Translations under genes and position numbers: made by a program
The notes under the pieces: generated by a model
What the model saw: only the letters and a program-made list of their open reading frames with translations
The model's database searches: none
Told to the model about the DNA's origin: nothing
Assembly: GCA_018069465.1 (NCBI GenBank)
Contig: JAGPUW010000025.1
Coordinates: forward strand, 434,001-498,000
Length of the DNA: 64,000 nucleotides
Source of the DNA: Gammaproteobacteria bacterium
GTDB lineage: Bacteria; Pseudomonadota; Gammaproteobacteria; Pseudomonadales; Porticoccaceae
Direction of reading: 5' to 3'
In this document: positions 33,836 through 41,084 of the stretch, piece by piece
Layout of the letters: every line of letters starts with the position of its first letter
Numbering within the stretch: the first letter of the stretch is position 1

Positions 33836-34648
33836 ATGGAAAACCCCGAACTACGCTACGCTGCAACCGTTATTCTAGTGCGCGATACCGCCAATGGCGT
33901 TGAAATGCTACTCCAGGAACGCAGCGGCAAATCGGAATCCTTTGGCGGCGCCTTTGTCTTTCCCGGTGGTAAAGTTGATCTCCACGACGCCGACAAAGAA
34001 TACGAAGCCCTCTATTCCGGCCACACCGACAAAGATGCCAGCGCCATTCTCGGCATGCCCAAATACGGCCTCGCCTACTGGATGGGCGGCATCCGCGAGT
34101 GCTTTGAAGAAGCCGGCATTTTGCTGGCCTATGACAAGAGTGGCAAAATCGTCAGCTTCAATTCACCCCAGGTCAAGCAGCGCTTTAGCGAATACCGCGA
34201 TGCCTTAAACAAAGGCGAACTGAGCCTGCTGGAGATTTGCCGCAAAGAAGAGCTGACCCTGGCCACCGACCAAATGTTCTACTACAGCCACTGGGTCACC
34301 CCCATCGTGATGCCCCGACGCTTCGACACCCGCTTCTTTATTTGTCGCACACCCGCAGAGCAAGAGCCCATTATCGACAACCATGAAGTGGTCTCCCAAT
34401 GTTGGATAAACCCGGCAGAAGCCCTGCGCAAACAGCGTGAAGAGGGCTTTCAAATATTCTTCCCCACCATCAAAAATATTCAGGGCTTAACAGGGCATGA
34501 GCAAAGCCAAAGCCTGCTCGACGCCGTAGCCCAGCTCCGCGACCTGCCGAGAATTCTGCCGATTAAAGCCGAAAAAGAGGGTGCGCCACCGCTAATGCCT
34601 GGCGATGAAGGCTATGTGCATCGCGAAGTAGCTACCCCGCATTATTAA
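33836..34648 (+). CDS. NUDT19/CoA-type Nudix hydrolase
   Basis: A 270-residue Nudix protein of the NUDT19-like type. FVFPGGKVD starts the box, and the rest (GIRECFEEAGILLAY) comes only after an insertion of about 45 residues, which is characteristic of this subfamily. Mammalian NUDT19 cleaves CoA and acyl-CoAs to 4'-phosphopantetheine and ADP products. This gene lies directly before two crotonase genes, so a role in acyl-CoA/CoA turnover is a reasonable inference. AGGAAG precedes the ATG. The 3' end including the stop codon has been duplicated (see repeat at 34637). Confidence 0.85.
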   Translation: MENPELRYAATVILVRDTANGVEMLLQERSGKSESFGGAFVFPGGKVDLHDADKEYEALYSGHTDKDASAILGMPKYGLAYWMGGIRECFEEAGILLAYDKSGKIVSFNSPQVKQRFSEYRDALNKGELSLLEICRKEELTLATDQMFYYSHWVTPIVMPRRFDTRFFICRTPAEQEPIIDNHEVVSQCWINPAEALRKQREEGFQIFFPTIKNIQGLTGHEQSQSLLDAVAQLRDLPRILPIKAEKEGAPPLMPGDEGYVHREVATPHY

Positions 34649-34673
34649 GTGGCCACACCGTATTATTAAGTGG
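34637..34673. repeat. Short direct repeat over the Nudix stop codon
   Basis: CCG[C/T]ATTATTAAGTGG occurs at 34637-34652, which contains the His-Tyr-stop of the Nudix gene, and again at 34658-34673, just before the crotonase start. One mismatch, 21-bp period. It looks like a recent slippage duplication. Confidence 0.75.
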
Positions 34674-34684
34674 ACGATAAAACA

Positions 34685-35515
34685 ATGAGCGACAAAGCCG
34701 CCTGGTACGCCCGCTTAAGTGACAAAACCCTTAACGGCATAGCGGATAAAAATGCGCCCCATCACGCCCTCATTGGCCAAATTGTTTTTAATCGCCCAGA
34801 CAATCGCAACAGCCTGACACCAGAAATGTTAGCGGCTTTACAAGAAGCCATCGCCGCCGCTAAAGCTGACACCCAAATTCGCTGTTTAATTATCACCGGC
34901 AGCGGCAAAACCTTTTGTGCCGGTGGCGACTTTAAAGGCGGCGCCGAAAATTCGGCAATCCCCTTTACCCAGCAAGGACTGATCGACACCTACAGCACCT
35001 GCATGGAGCTGTTAAACATTAGCGTACCGGTAATCGGCGCACTCAATGGCCATGCCATTGGCGGTGGTTTCGGCGTTGCCCTGCTAAGTGATATTCGCGT
35101 CGCCAATAGTGAGGCCCTCTACGGCGCCAATTTTGCCCGCCTCGGCATGCACTCGGGGATGTCACTGTCCTATATTCTGCCGCGCCTTATCGGGCTGGCA
35201 AAAGCCAATGAGCTAATGTTCACCGGGCGGCGCTTTAGCGGTAGTGAAGGTGAAAAGATCGGCCTCTTTAACTACGCCCTGGCCGCCGATCAAGTCTGGC
35301 CAAAAGCCCTGGCGCTGGCTAAAGAGATCGCCGCCTGCGCGCCAAACGCCGTGCAATTAATGAAGCAGTCGATAATAAAAAATCTCGACTGGGACCCCCA
35401 GGCAAAATTGGCAGACGAGGCACTGCATCAGTCGAGTAGTTTTGATTCCAACGATGCCCGCGAGGGAATCGCCGCGATGATGGCAAAACGCGAACCCGTA
35501 TTTAACGGTACTTAA
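34685..35515 (+). CDS. Crotonase-superfamily protein lacking both hydratase glutamates
   Basis: A 276-residue enoyl-CoA hydratase/isomerase-fold protein. The oxyanion-hole segments are present: KTFCAGGDFKGG and ALNGHAIGGGFGVALLSD. The two acid residues of crotonase (GGGCE and QPE in the standard enzyme) are replaced by Gly (GGGFG) and Phe (YGANFARLG), so simple hydration of enoyl-CoA is unlikely. Isomerase, thioesterase-like or other crotonase chemistry is possible. Start ATG 34685 is preferred over GTG 34670; neither has a strong signal. It lies between a CoA-type Nudix gene and a second crotonase with intact glutamates. Confidence 0.85.
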   Translation: MSDKAAWYARLSDKTLNGIADKNAPHHALIGQIVFNRPDNRNSLTPEMLAALQEAIAAAKADTQIRCLIITGSGKTFCAGGDFKGGAENSAIPFTQQGLIDTYSTCMELLNISVPVIGALNGHAIGGGFGVALLSDIRVANSEALYGANFARLGMHSGMSLSYILPRLIGLAKANELMFTGRRFSGSEGEKIGLFNYALAADQVWPKALALAKEIAACAPNAVQLMKQSIIKNLDWDPQAKLADEALHQSSSFDSNDAREGIAAMMAKREPVFNGT

Positions 35516-35625
35516 ATCACCTCTTTGATGCGAACATTAAGTGCCTATTTATTATTTTTACCCCTCAGTTTATCGGCAACAATAAACGCCAAAATACACT
35601 TAAATGTAAAGGACAATCACTCACC

Positions 35626-36438
35626 ATGACAAACCCCACAGCGCAGAGCGAACGCCACCCCGACGGACAAATCAGCACCGAAGTACGCGGCAATATTTTT
35701 TTAATCGGCATTGATCGCGCCGAAAAATACAACGGCTTTACGCCTAAAATGTTTGCCGAGCTGGCCGATGCCTACGCCGAACTAGAAAACAATGATGAGC
35801 TTTGGGTCGGTGTACTTTTCGCCCACGGCAAAAACTTTACCGCCGGTCTCGACCTGCCAAAATTTGCCGATGCCATGAAAAAAGGCGAGGCCATCTTGCC
35901 AACCAATGGCATTGATCCCTTTTCACTGCAAGCCCCCTTTCGCACCAAGCCCATCGTCGCGGCAATGAACGGCATCTGCTACACCGCTGCCATTGAGTTG
36001 ATGCTGGCGACGGAGATTGTTGTCTCGGCCAGAAGTGCCCGCTATTCCCAGCTTGAAGTGGGGCGCGGAGTCATGGCTGCCGCCGGTGCCACCTTCCGCA
36101 TGGTTGAACGCGCGGGCTGGGGCAACGCCATGAAAGTACTGCTAACGGGTTATGTGTTCGATGCCGAAGAGGCGCTGCGCTACAATTTTATTCAGGAAAT
36201 TGTCGACGATGGCGAAGAGTTTAATCGCGCCCTGGAACTGGCCGAAGAAATTGCCAAACAAGCCCCACTGGCCGTACAAGCCACATTAAAAAGCTCGCGC
36301 GCTTATTATTTCGACAGCCCCAAAGCGGCAGTTGATGAATTTATCCCGGTGATGCAAGCACTCGCCAACACCGAAGATGCCGCCGAAGGCGTACAGTCCT
36401 TTATTGAAAAACGCCCGCCGGTTTATACCGGTAAATAG
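35626..36438 (+). CDS. Enoyl-CoA hydratase/isomerase family protein
   Basis: A 270-residue crotonase. Oxyanion-hole segments GKNFTAGLDLPKFADAM and AMNGICYTAAIELMLATEIV are visible, and both acidic positions are kept (Glu in IELML and Glu in QLEVGRG). It is therefore a plausible hydratase or isomerase, in contrast to its upstream neighbour, from which it is clearly diverged. Substrate unknown. AAAGGAC precedes the ATG by 8-9 bases. An FNR-type site lies just beyond its stop and probably belongs to the next gene. Confidence 0.88.
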   Translation: MTNPTAQSERHPDGQISTEVRGNIFLIGIDRAEKYNGFTPKMFAELADAYAELENNDELWVGVLFAHGKNFTAGLDLPKFADAMKKGEAILPTNGIDPFSLQAPFRTKPIVAAMNGICYTAAIELMLATEIVVSARSARYSQLEVGRGVMAAAGATFRMVERAGWGNAMKVLLTGYVFDAEEALRYNFIQEIVDDGEEFNRALELAEEIAKQAPLAVQATLKSSRAYYFDSPKAAVDEFIPVMQALANTEDAAEGVQSFIEKRPPVYTGK

Positions 36439-36451
36439 CTAAGGCTGGCGA

Positions 36452-36465
36452 TTGATAATTATCAC
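36452..36465 (+). promoter_or_regulatory. Candidate FNR/Anr box upstream of cytochrome c
   Basis: TTGATAATTATCAC matches the FNR consensus TTGAT-N4-ATCAA at nine of ten fixed positions. It is 114 bp before the cytochrome start. A site centred at 36458.5 and acting at -41.5 would put transcription start near 36500, with TAGCAT at 36488-36493 as a possible -10 box. A GC hairpin (36506-36528) would then lie in the leader. Confidence 0.6.
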
Positions 36466-36505
36466 TGACCTGTGCCAGATACTGACTTAGCATGTAGAGG
36501 TATCA

Positions 36506-36528
36506 ACAGGCCCTGAGAACGGGCCTGT
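36506..36528. other. GC-rich hairpin between crotonase and cytochrome c genes
   Basis: ACAGGCCC (36506-36513) pairs perfectly with GGGCCTGT (36521-36528) around a 7-base loop. No T-run follows on the plus strand, only TAAAAAC, so it may be a weak terminator of the crotonase transcript or a leader structure of the cytochrome mRNA. Confidence 0.55.
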
Positions 36529-36578
36529 AAAAACGGGGAGTGGCCATTTAGCCCCATCCAATGAGGAGATCAGATAAG

Positions 36579-37088
36579 ATGAAAACCCCTATAAAAACCA
36601 TTATCACCCTTGCGGCTTTATCAGCGGCCGGCCAGCTTTATGCCAGTGAACAGGCTAATTCAGCGGCAGATCAAGCTAATAGCACAGCCAAAACCCTGTT
36701 TGAAAATAACTGCCTGAGCTGCCATCAGCCTCACAAAGGTGGCAAGGGAAAGCATGCGGAAAAAGGCTCGGATGGGGGCAAGCAAGCTCATGGTGATGGC
36801 GGCCACCCTAAACGTCTCGCGCCACCCATGGCGATGGTGAAAAAGCATTATCTGCAAAGCTACCCAGATAGAGAGCAATTTATAGAAAAAGTGTCCGCCT
36901 GGGTAAAAGCCCCTGACGCCAGTACCGCGAAGCTCCATCATGCCGTTGAAAAATTTGGCGTGATGCCGCCGCAAGCCATTGATGCGGCAAGTCGCCAGCA
37001 AATTGCAGGCTATATTTACGATGTTTTGCCTTCAGGGCATGGCAAGAAGGACGGCGACAAACCCTGTAAAAAGGGTGGTAGCCACTAG
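36579..37088 (+). CDS. Periplasmic single-heme cytochrome c
   Basis: A 169-residue protein with a signal peptide (MKTPIKTIITLAALSAAGQ, cleavage near LYASEQ) and one heme-binding motif C-L-S-C-H (about residue 45). A Met in KFGVMPPQAID is the probable distal ligand and AGYIYDVLPS the C-terminal helix, so it is a class I cytochrome c. Between the heme motif and the fold there is a His/Gly/Lys-rich insert (about 50-75), and the tail is also Lys/Gly/His-rich; these could bind metal. ATG 36579 follows AGGAG by about 10 bases. An FNR-type site upstream suggests expression under low oxygen. The partner oxidase or reductase is not in the window. Confidence 0.85.
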   Translation: MKTPIKTIITLAALSAAGQLYASEQANSAADQANSTAKTLFENNCLSCHQPHKGGKGKHAEKGSDGGKQAHGDGGHPKRLAPPMAMVKKHYLQSYPDREQFIEKVSAWVKAPDASTAKLHHAVEKFGVMPPQAIDAASRQQIAGYIYDVLPSGHGKKDGDKPCKKGGSH

Positions 37089-37119
37089 CAGGCTGTTAAA
37101 GTCACGCAATAATTTATAA

Positions 37120-37236
37120 GCATTTTCCCGTAATAGCTGAGTTCGATAATATTGAACTCAGCTATTACGTCTATCCATTAACAGCATTCACCTCTGCCCA
37201 AGCAAGCGGCTAAACTCAACCCGCCCAACCCTCAGC
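37120..37236. repeat. Left copy of ~115-bp direct repeat
   Basis: Bases 37120-37198 match 40560-40638 with six mismatches. A less exact part follows that still encodes, on the minus strand, E-G-W-A-G-stop, the same C-terminus as the SnoaL-like gene at 40650. It contains a perfect inverted repeat (arms 37130-37144 and 37154-37168). This copy is a relic of a second 3' end of that gene. Confidence 0.85.
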
Positions 37237-37254
37237 AGATAACTGAAGCGTAAT

Positions 37255-37999
37255 TTGTGGTGTGGCAAACATTATTACATCACTGGCACAGAGCAGTTAT
37301 ATGCTTGGCGCATGCAGCAGCGCGCCCAGCGATACCGATTAAAACCCCCAGAGATACGAGCGCATGTGCATCAGAAGTTGGGTATTAGTTGGACACCTGA
37401 GTTAATAGCCAGACGACTCAAAGCCTTCTCACCCAAAGATTACGTGTGCCATCAGTCCATTTATCAGTACATCTACAAAAAGCACCCGAACTCATCGCTT
37501 GCCTGGCCAGGAAGCACGTGAAACGGCGCACTAAAATTCCTTATCGAAAGCGCGTTGAACGCATTAAAAACAGGGTTTCAAGCGCACTGCGCGCCACAAA
37601 ATATTGAGGCACGAGAAACCGTAGGCTACTAGGTAAGTGACTCGGTGGTGGGGATCGATAGGCAGGCAGGATTAAACGTAGTGATAGAGCGGGCAAGCCG
37701 TTTAGCGAGCATCTCATTGATGGCCAATAAAACAGCGAAAGCAACAAAAACAGCTATTGTTCGGCGTTTATCAAAGTACCCCGCCAGGCTCGTTCGAAGT
37801 ATTACCTATGAGAGCCAGCCCCACGTAATGCTTTGGATACAATGGCTCCGAAAATGTCTTGCACAACGAAATTAATGAGGTCAATGCTAGCGATATCAAT
37901 CGAGTTGAAAAACCACTCAACAATCGGCCAAGAAAATATTTGAATTACCAAACACCTTACGAAGTGTTTCGACAGGCTTGTGGTGCACTTACTTATTGA
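37255..37999 (+). mobile_element. Decayed IS30-family transposase
   Basis: Pieces of an IS30-type transposase in order, but in different frames. The N-terminal HTH-like part reads ISWTPELIARRLKAFSP and VCHQSIYQYIYKKHP (37255-37521). After frame changes comes the DDE-domain part (VVGIDRQAGLNVVIERASR, then ARLVRSITYE, around 37645-37815). The C-terminus is LNNRPRKYLNYQTPYEVFRQ to the stop at 37997-37999. The stretch between the second catalytic block and the C-terminus is deleted, and several stops interrupt it, so it cannot be active. The 5' end and terminal inverted repeats were not identified. Confidence 0.85.
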
Positions 38000-38019
38000 A
38001 TGTGGAATTTTGGTGACAC

Positions 38020-38033
38020 TTGATCAAAGTCAA
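38020..38033 (+). promoter_or_regulatory. Candidate FNR/Anr box
   Basis: TTGATCAAAGTCAA has both half-sites TTGA and TCAA with the standard six-base spacing and matches Anr-type sites. It is 84 bp before the dead signal-peptide ORF at 38117. A further TTGATCAAGG follows at 38097. It may be left over from a gene that arrived with its oxygen-responsive promoter. Confidence 0.5.
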
Positions 38034-38116
38034 ATAGTAGCTCCCTGAATGCGTGTACAAATATATGACAACATCATCGCGTGTGGCGGCCTTACTTTGA
38101 TCAAGGGGGGAGAAAC

Positions 38117-38218
38117 CTGAAGACAAGTACTTGTCTATCGCTGCTAGCTGGGGTTGTGCTGATGCTGACCCTGCAGCAGGCCTTCGCGGGTGGATCCGAA
38201 GTCATCGACAAGTTGTGA
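38117..38218 (+). pseudogene. Truncated signal-peptide ORF (gene relic)
   Basis: CTG at 38117, with GGGGGGAG 5-12 bases before it, opens a 33-codon frame. It reads LKTSTCLSLLAGVVLMLTL then QQAFAGGSEVIDKL and a TGA. The first 24 residues are a good signal peptide with an AFA cleavage site. The frame stays coding-like for about 20 codons after the stop (ADQDGHAESGLTKASADR). It looks like the 5' end of a secreted-protein gene, probably with a mutated ATG, a stop mutation and a lost 3' end. The parent family is not recognised. Confidence 0.55.
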
Positions 38219-38273
38219 GCCGATCAGGACGGTCACGCTGAATCCGGATTAACGAAAGCATCTGCCGATAGAC

Positions 38274-38347
38274 GGTGGTTACTAAACAAAAAAAATAGAG
38301 TACAAATAGAAGGCGGTTACTAAACAAAAAAGGGAGTATAAATTAAT
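38274..38347. repeat. Imperfect ~38-bp tandem duplication at the start of the exported-protein gene
   Basis: Unit 1 (38274-38311) and unit 2 (38312-38347) both begin GG[T/C]GGTTACTAAACAAAAAA and go on to AGAGTACAAAT or GGAGTATAAAT. Unit 2 contains the ribosome-binding site (GGGAG) and start codon of the next gene; unit 1 carries a degraded version. Confidence 0.8.
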
Positions 38348-40391
38348 GAATATTAAAAATATTTTAGTGTTTGGAGTGGGAGCGTTAGGGCTGGTTTCTG
38401 GCCTTACTCAGGCAGGCAAGATTACCTCGGGGCCAAGTGCCAGTGAGGCGCCTAATGCTCCTGAATTTGTCGCAGAAGGTTTTGGTGGCTGGAATCTTGA
38501 TAACGTTAAGATCATTCTGAATGAAAGTAACTTGGATGACGGCGATAATAGTTCCTTTGAGCCAAGTGATGGCTCCTATTACTTTTCACCTGATGCAGAC
38601 TTTACTTATCAAGGTAATGTGGGTGATGGTTTCGGTCCGATTATGGGTTACGTGTTAGCCAAAGACTGGCCGGTGGGCGAGCCCTCAGGCATCAAGATTG
38701 TCAATGATGACCTGCTGGTTAAAGAGCCAAAACCTCAAAACTGCATCATGGCAACCTCATATCTAGAAGATCATTTTCTGGATTCAACAGACCCGCAGCA
38801 AGTTCTCTGCAGTGGTCCTTTCCAAAGTCATAAGCGTTATAAACTGGCTATGCTACCGTCAACGGTTGTCGATGGTGCTGGTTTAGAAAAAGGTATTGAT
38901 CTTGTTTTTAATGTTGAAGCTGACGGCGGGTCACGTGATTACCAGGTCTTCCAGAAAATCAATAACTGGACGGATGGCCGTTTAGAAGGTTTCACTATTC
39001 AGGTCGGATTTGGTATTGGCAACGACTTTGTACTTGCATCAGAAGCTGAAGGTGTGGGTGTTGCAAACCTGAGTCTGTCTGTGCCAGCAGCAATCTGGAC
39101 ACCTAATCAGTTAGCTAACTTTTCTGCCGGCTTATTTGGTCCAGCCGACCCCAAGCATGATCGACCACCCGGTTTCTACGATATGACAACAGGTGCCGGC
39201 TTCGAGATTGTAGAGTATCCTAATCTGAGTGCTCAAACTGATACTCTCACTTCAGGGGCTACCCTGGGGAGCGACTATGCAGAGGTTCCCGCAGGTGCAA
39301 GCAATCAGTTCGGCCCCTGGCTGCCAAATACTATGCTACCTAGTGGTGTTTTCTGGGATGATGATGGCAACCCCGAAACAGATGCACAACTGTTGGCCTG
39401 GTATGGTTGGAACCCAAACCTTACGACTCCCGCTCTAGGCTGGATGGCCGGTGCAGCCGATGGCTTCGCTGAAGTTCCAGCGGCTACAATTACTGGCTGG
39501 GGTGAAAATCTTGAGTTTACCCAAGATGTCATTGATGACCTGGTCAATGTCGGTTTAAATTATGTTGTGACTATTGGTGATGTGACTAGCTTTACTGGTA
39601 ATACCTTTACCATTCGGATCACGCCTAAAACTGAATCGGGTGTAACTCCACCACCACCTTATGTTGTAGACGGAGAAACGGTAACCCCCGTCCCTAGCCT
39701 TGAGTTTGTAAGTTCTGACGGCGTGGTTGCAGTCTCCCCCGAACCAGAATTTGTAAAAGGTTCGCTGTTAACGGCACGTGTGGGTGATGCGGATCTAAAC
39801 CTGGATCCGGAAGCCATTGATGAAGTGGATGTCACTATTAGCGCTACTGGACTCAGTGATGAAGTAATAACGCTGTTCGAACAAGGTGAGAACCGCGGTG
39901 TATTCGCGGCAACCTTGCCTGAAGCGTTCAGTAACGTTCCGGTGGATACAGTTGTCACGGTAACTTATACCGACGTGATTGATGGCTCTGATCTAGATAA
40001 ACATGCAGAGACAATAGCAACGGATGAAATATTGCCTCCTCCCCCCGCTGCAATTATATCAATTGATAATTTCACTGCACCGGCTAGTCTGTTTGTCGGT
40101 CAAACCGGAAAGTTAAGTGTCACTGTCTTGAATGCTAAAGATTCAGAAGCAACAGTTTCCGGAACAGTTATCATCGCAGCCAATGGCGTAGAAATTTACA
40201 GTGAAGGCTTCACTGATTTGTCGCCTAACAAAAAAGACAGAATATCGACTCGGTGGACAGCGCCAGATGAAACGGACGTGTTATGGACGGCCACGGTGAT
40301 AATTGATAGTGAAGTCGTTGCCGAAAATACAGCTTTTACTACGGTTTCGGTGAAACCAGATAAGAGTAATAATAACGGAAATAATAAATAG
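38346..40391 (+). CDS. Large exported protein, possible choice-of-anchor F type, inside the island
   Basis: A 681-residue secreted protein. Residues 1-23 form a signal peptide (ILVFGVGALGLVSGLTQA). The N-terminal domain starts FGGWNLDNVKIILNES, a pattern I associate with the choice-of-anchor F family (from memory, moderate certainty). At about 455-565 a beta-rich module has VGDADLNLDPEAIDEVDV and LFEQGENRGVFAATLPEAF, like repeats of bacterial surface proteins. At about 575-670 a CARDB/Ig-like module follows, then an Asn/Lys tail. No LPXTG, PEP-CTERM or transmembrane anchor is seen at the C-terminus. It is richer in A+T and uses GTT, GGT and GAT codons far more than its neighbours, so it was probably acquired. 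GGGAG precedes the ATG and a strong terminator follows. Function unknown; surface or extracellular binding is a guess. Confidence 0.8.
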   Translation: MNIKNILVFGVGALGLVSGLTQAGKITSGPSASEAPNAPEFVAEGFGGWNLDNVKIILNESNLDDGDNSSFEPSDGSYYFSPDADFTYQGNVGDGFGPIMGYVLAKDWPVGEPSGIKIVNDDLLVKEPKPQNCIMATSYLEDHFLDSTDPQQVLCSGPFQSHKRYKLAMLPSTVVDGAGLEKGIDLVFNVEADGGSRDYQVFQKINNWTDGRLEGFTIQVGFGIGNDFVLASEAEGVGVANLSLSVPAAIWTPNQLANFSAGLFGPADPKHDRPPGFYDMTTGAGFEIVEYPNLSAQTDTLTSGATLGSDYAEVPAGASNQFGPWLPNTMLPSGVFWDDDGNPETDAQLLAWYGWNPNLTTPALGWMAGAADGFAEVPAATITGWGENLEFTQDVIDDLVNVGLNYVVTIGDVTSFTGNTFTIRITPKTESGVTPPPPYVVDGETVTPVPSLEFVSSDGVVAVSPEPEFVKGSLLTARVGDADLNLDPEAIDEVDVTISATGLSDEVITLFEQGENRGVFAATLPEAFSNVPVDTVVTVTYTDVIDGSDLDKHAETIATDEILPPPPAAIISIDNFTAPASLFVGQTGKLSVTVLNAKDSEATVSGTVIIAANGVEIYSEGFTDLSPNKKDRISTRWTAPDETDVLWTATVIIDSEVVAENTAFTTVSVKPDKSNNNGNNK

Positions 40392-40426
40392 CTGAGTTTT
40401 CCGTTAAAAGCAAAAGACGTGTTATA

Positions 40427-40455
40427 GGGGGAAGCTCATGGCTTCCCCCTTTTTT
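40427..40455 (+). terminator. Rho-independent terminator of the exported-protein gene
   Basis: A 9-bp perfect stem (GGGGGAAGC at 40427-40435, GCTTCCCCC at 40441-40449) with a 5-base loop is followed by six T. It lies 36 bp after the stop codon. Confidence 0.95.
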
Positions 40456-40491
40456 ATGTTTAATTCTCTTGGAGGAATCGGGGTGGGGGTT

Positions 40492-40545
40492 TACCAAACA
40501 CCCTAAGAGGTGTTCCAACAGGCTTACGGTGCACTTGCAGATTGA
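40492..40545 (+). mobile_element. 3' remnant of a second IS30-family transposase
   Basis: These 54 bases read Y-Q-T-P-stop-E-V-F-Q-Q-A-Y-G-A-L-A-D-stop, the same C-terminus as the IS30 relic ending at 37999, at 43 of 54 identical bases. The divergence shows it is a different IS copy and not a duplicate of the first. Nothing else of the element remains. Confidence 0.75.
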
Positions 40546-40559
40546 ATGCAGGACTCGGG

Positions 40560-40671
40560 CATTTTCCCGTAATAGCTGAGTTCGATAATTTTGAATTCAG
40601 CAATTGCGTCTATCCATTAACAGTATTCACCTCAGCCCGTGTGGCAAGCTCAACCAGCCCAACCCTCGGCA
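40560..40671. repeat. Right copy of ~115-bp direct repeat (3' end of SnoaL-like gene)
   Basis: This copy comprises the last codons of the minus-strand SnoaL-like gene and its downstream hairpin region. Its hairpin arms have three mismatches, whereas those of the left copy at 37130-37168 are perfect. Confidence 0.85.
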
Positions 40672-41084
40672 AGCGGCACCCAGTGGTAGAGCTCAAAATC
40701 GCGCCGCGCAAATTTCCACTCACCGTTAACGCGCCGATACATATCATCGTAATGACCACAGGCTGTGAAGGCCTTGCCCTCTTCAATCAGACGAATTTCC
40801 ACGGCGCAGTTCCCCGTAGCCGTATCGCCATCAACCTCAATTACGTGGTTTTGGATAAAGGGTTTAGGGCCAACCTCTTCAATTTTATCGCGATATAACT
40901 GCGCTAATTGCTCCTTGCCGCGAAAATCAAACTGTGGTGGCATATGAAATTCGCCATCATCGGTAAACATATTGAGTAGGGCTTGAGAATCTTGCCTCAC
41001 CACTGCGTAGCAGTACTTTGCCGTCAATTCGCGAATGGCGTCTTTGTCTTCAAGCACTTGTATGCGCGCTTCTAAATTCGTCAC
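40650..41084 (-). CDS. SnoaL/NTF2-like family protein
   Basis: A 144-residue cone-shaped NTF2-fold protein. It opens LEARIQVLEDKDAIRELTAKYC, typical of SnoaL_4/SnoaL-like proteins. The segments MFTDDGEFHMPP and GNCAVEIRLIEEG plus FARRDFELYHWVPL follow the family pattern. Members are isomerases, dehydratases or small ligand-binding proteins in steroid, aromatic and polyketide metabolism. The catalytic residues and substrate cannot be fixed. It is the first intact gene right of the IS30-bracketed region, and its 3' end is the sequence that is repeated at 37120-37236. Confidence 0.85.
   Translation of the reverse strand: MTNLEARIQVLEDKDAIRELTAKYCYAVVRQDSQALLNMFTDDGEFHMPPQFDFRGKEQLAQLYRDKIEEVGPKPFIQNHVIEVDGDTATGNCAVEIRLIEEGKAFTACGHYDDMYRRVNGEWKFARRDFELYHWVPLAEGWAG

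Noticed and set aside
38097-38106. Second FNR-like string TTGATCAAGG
   Set aside because: Only one half-site with the needed spacing is present; it was kept only as a note to the better site at 38020.
38117-38218. Reading the relic ORF as a toxin or signalling peptide gene
   Set aside because: The signal peptide with a stop shortly after, followed by coding-like sequence, fits a broken longer gene better, and there is no partner antitoxin or processing gene.
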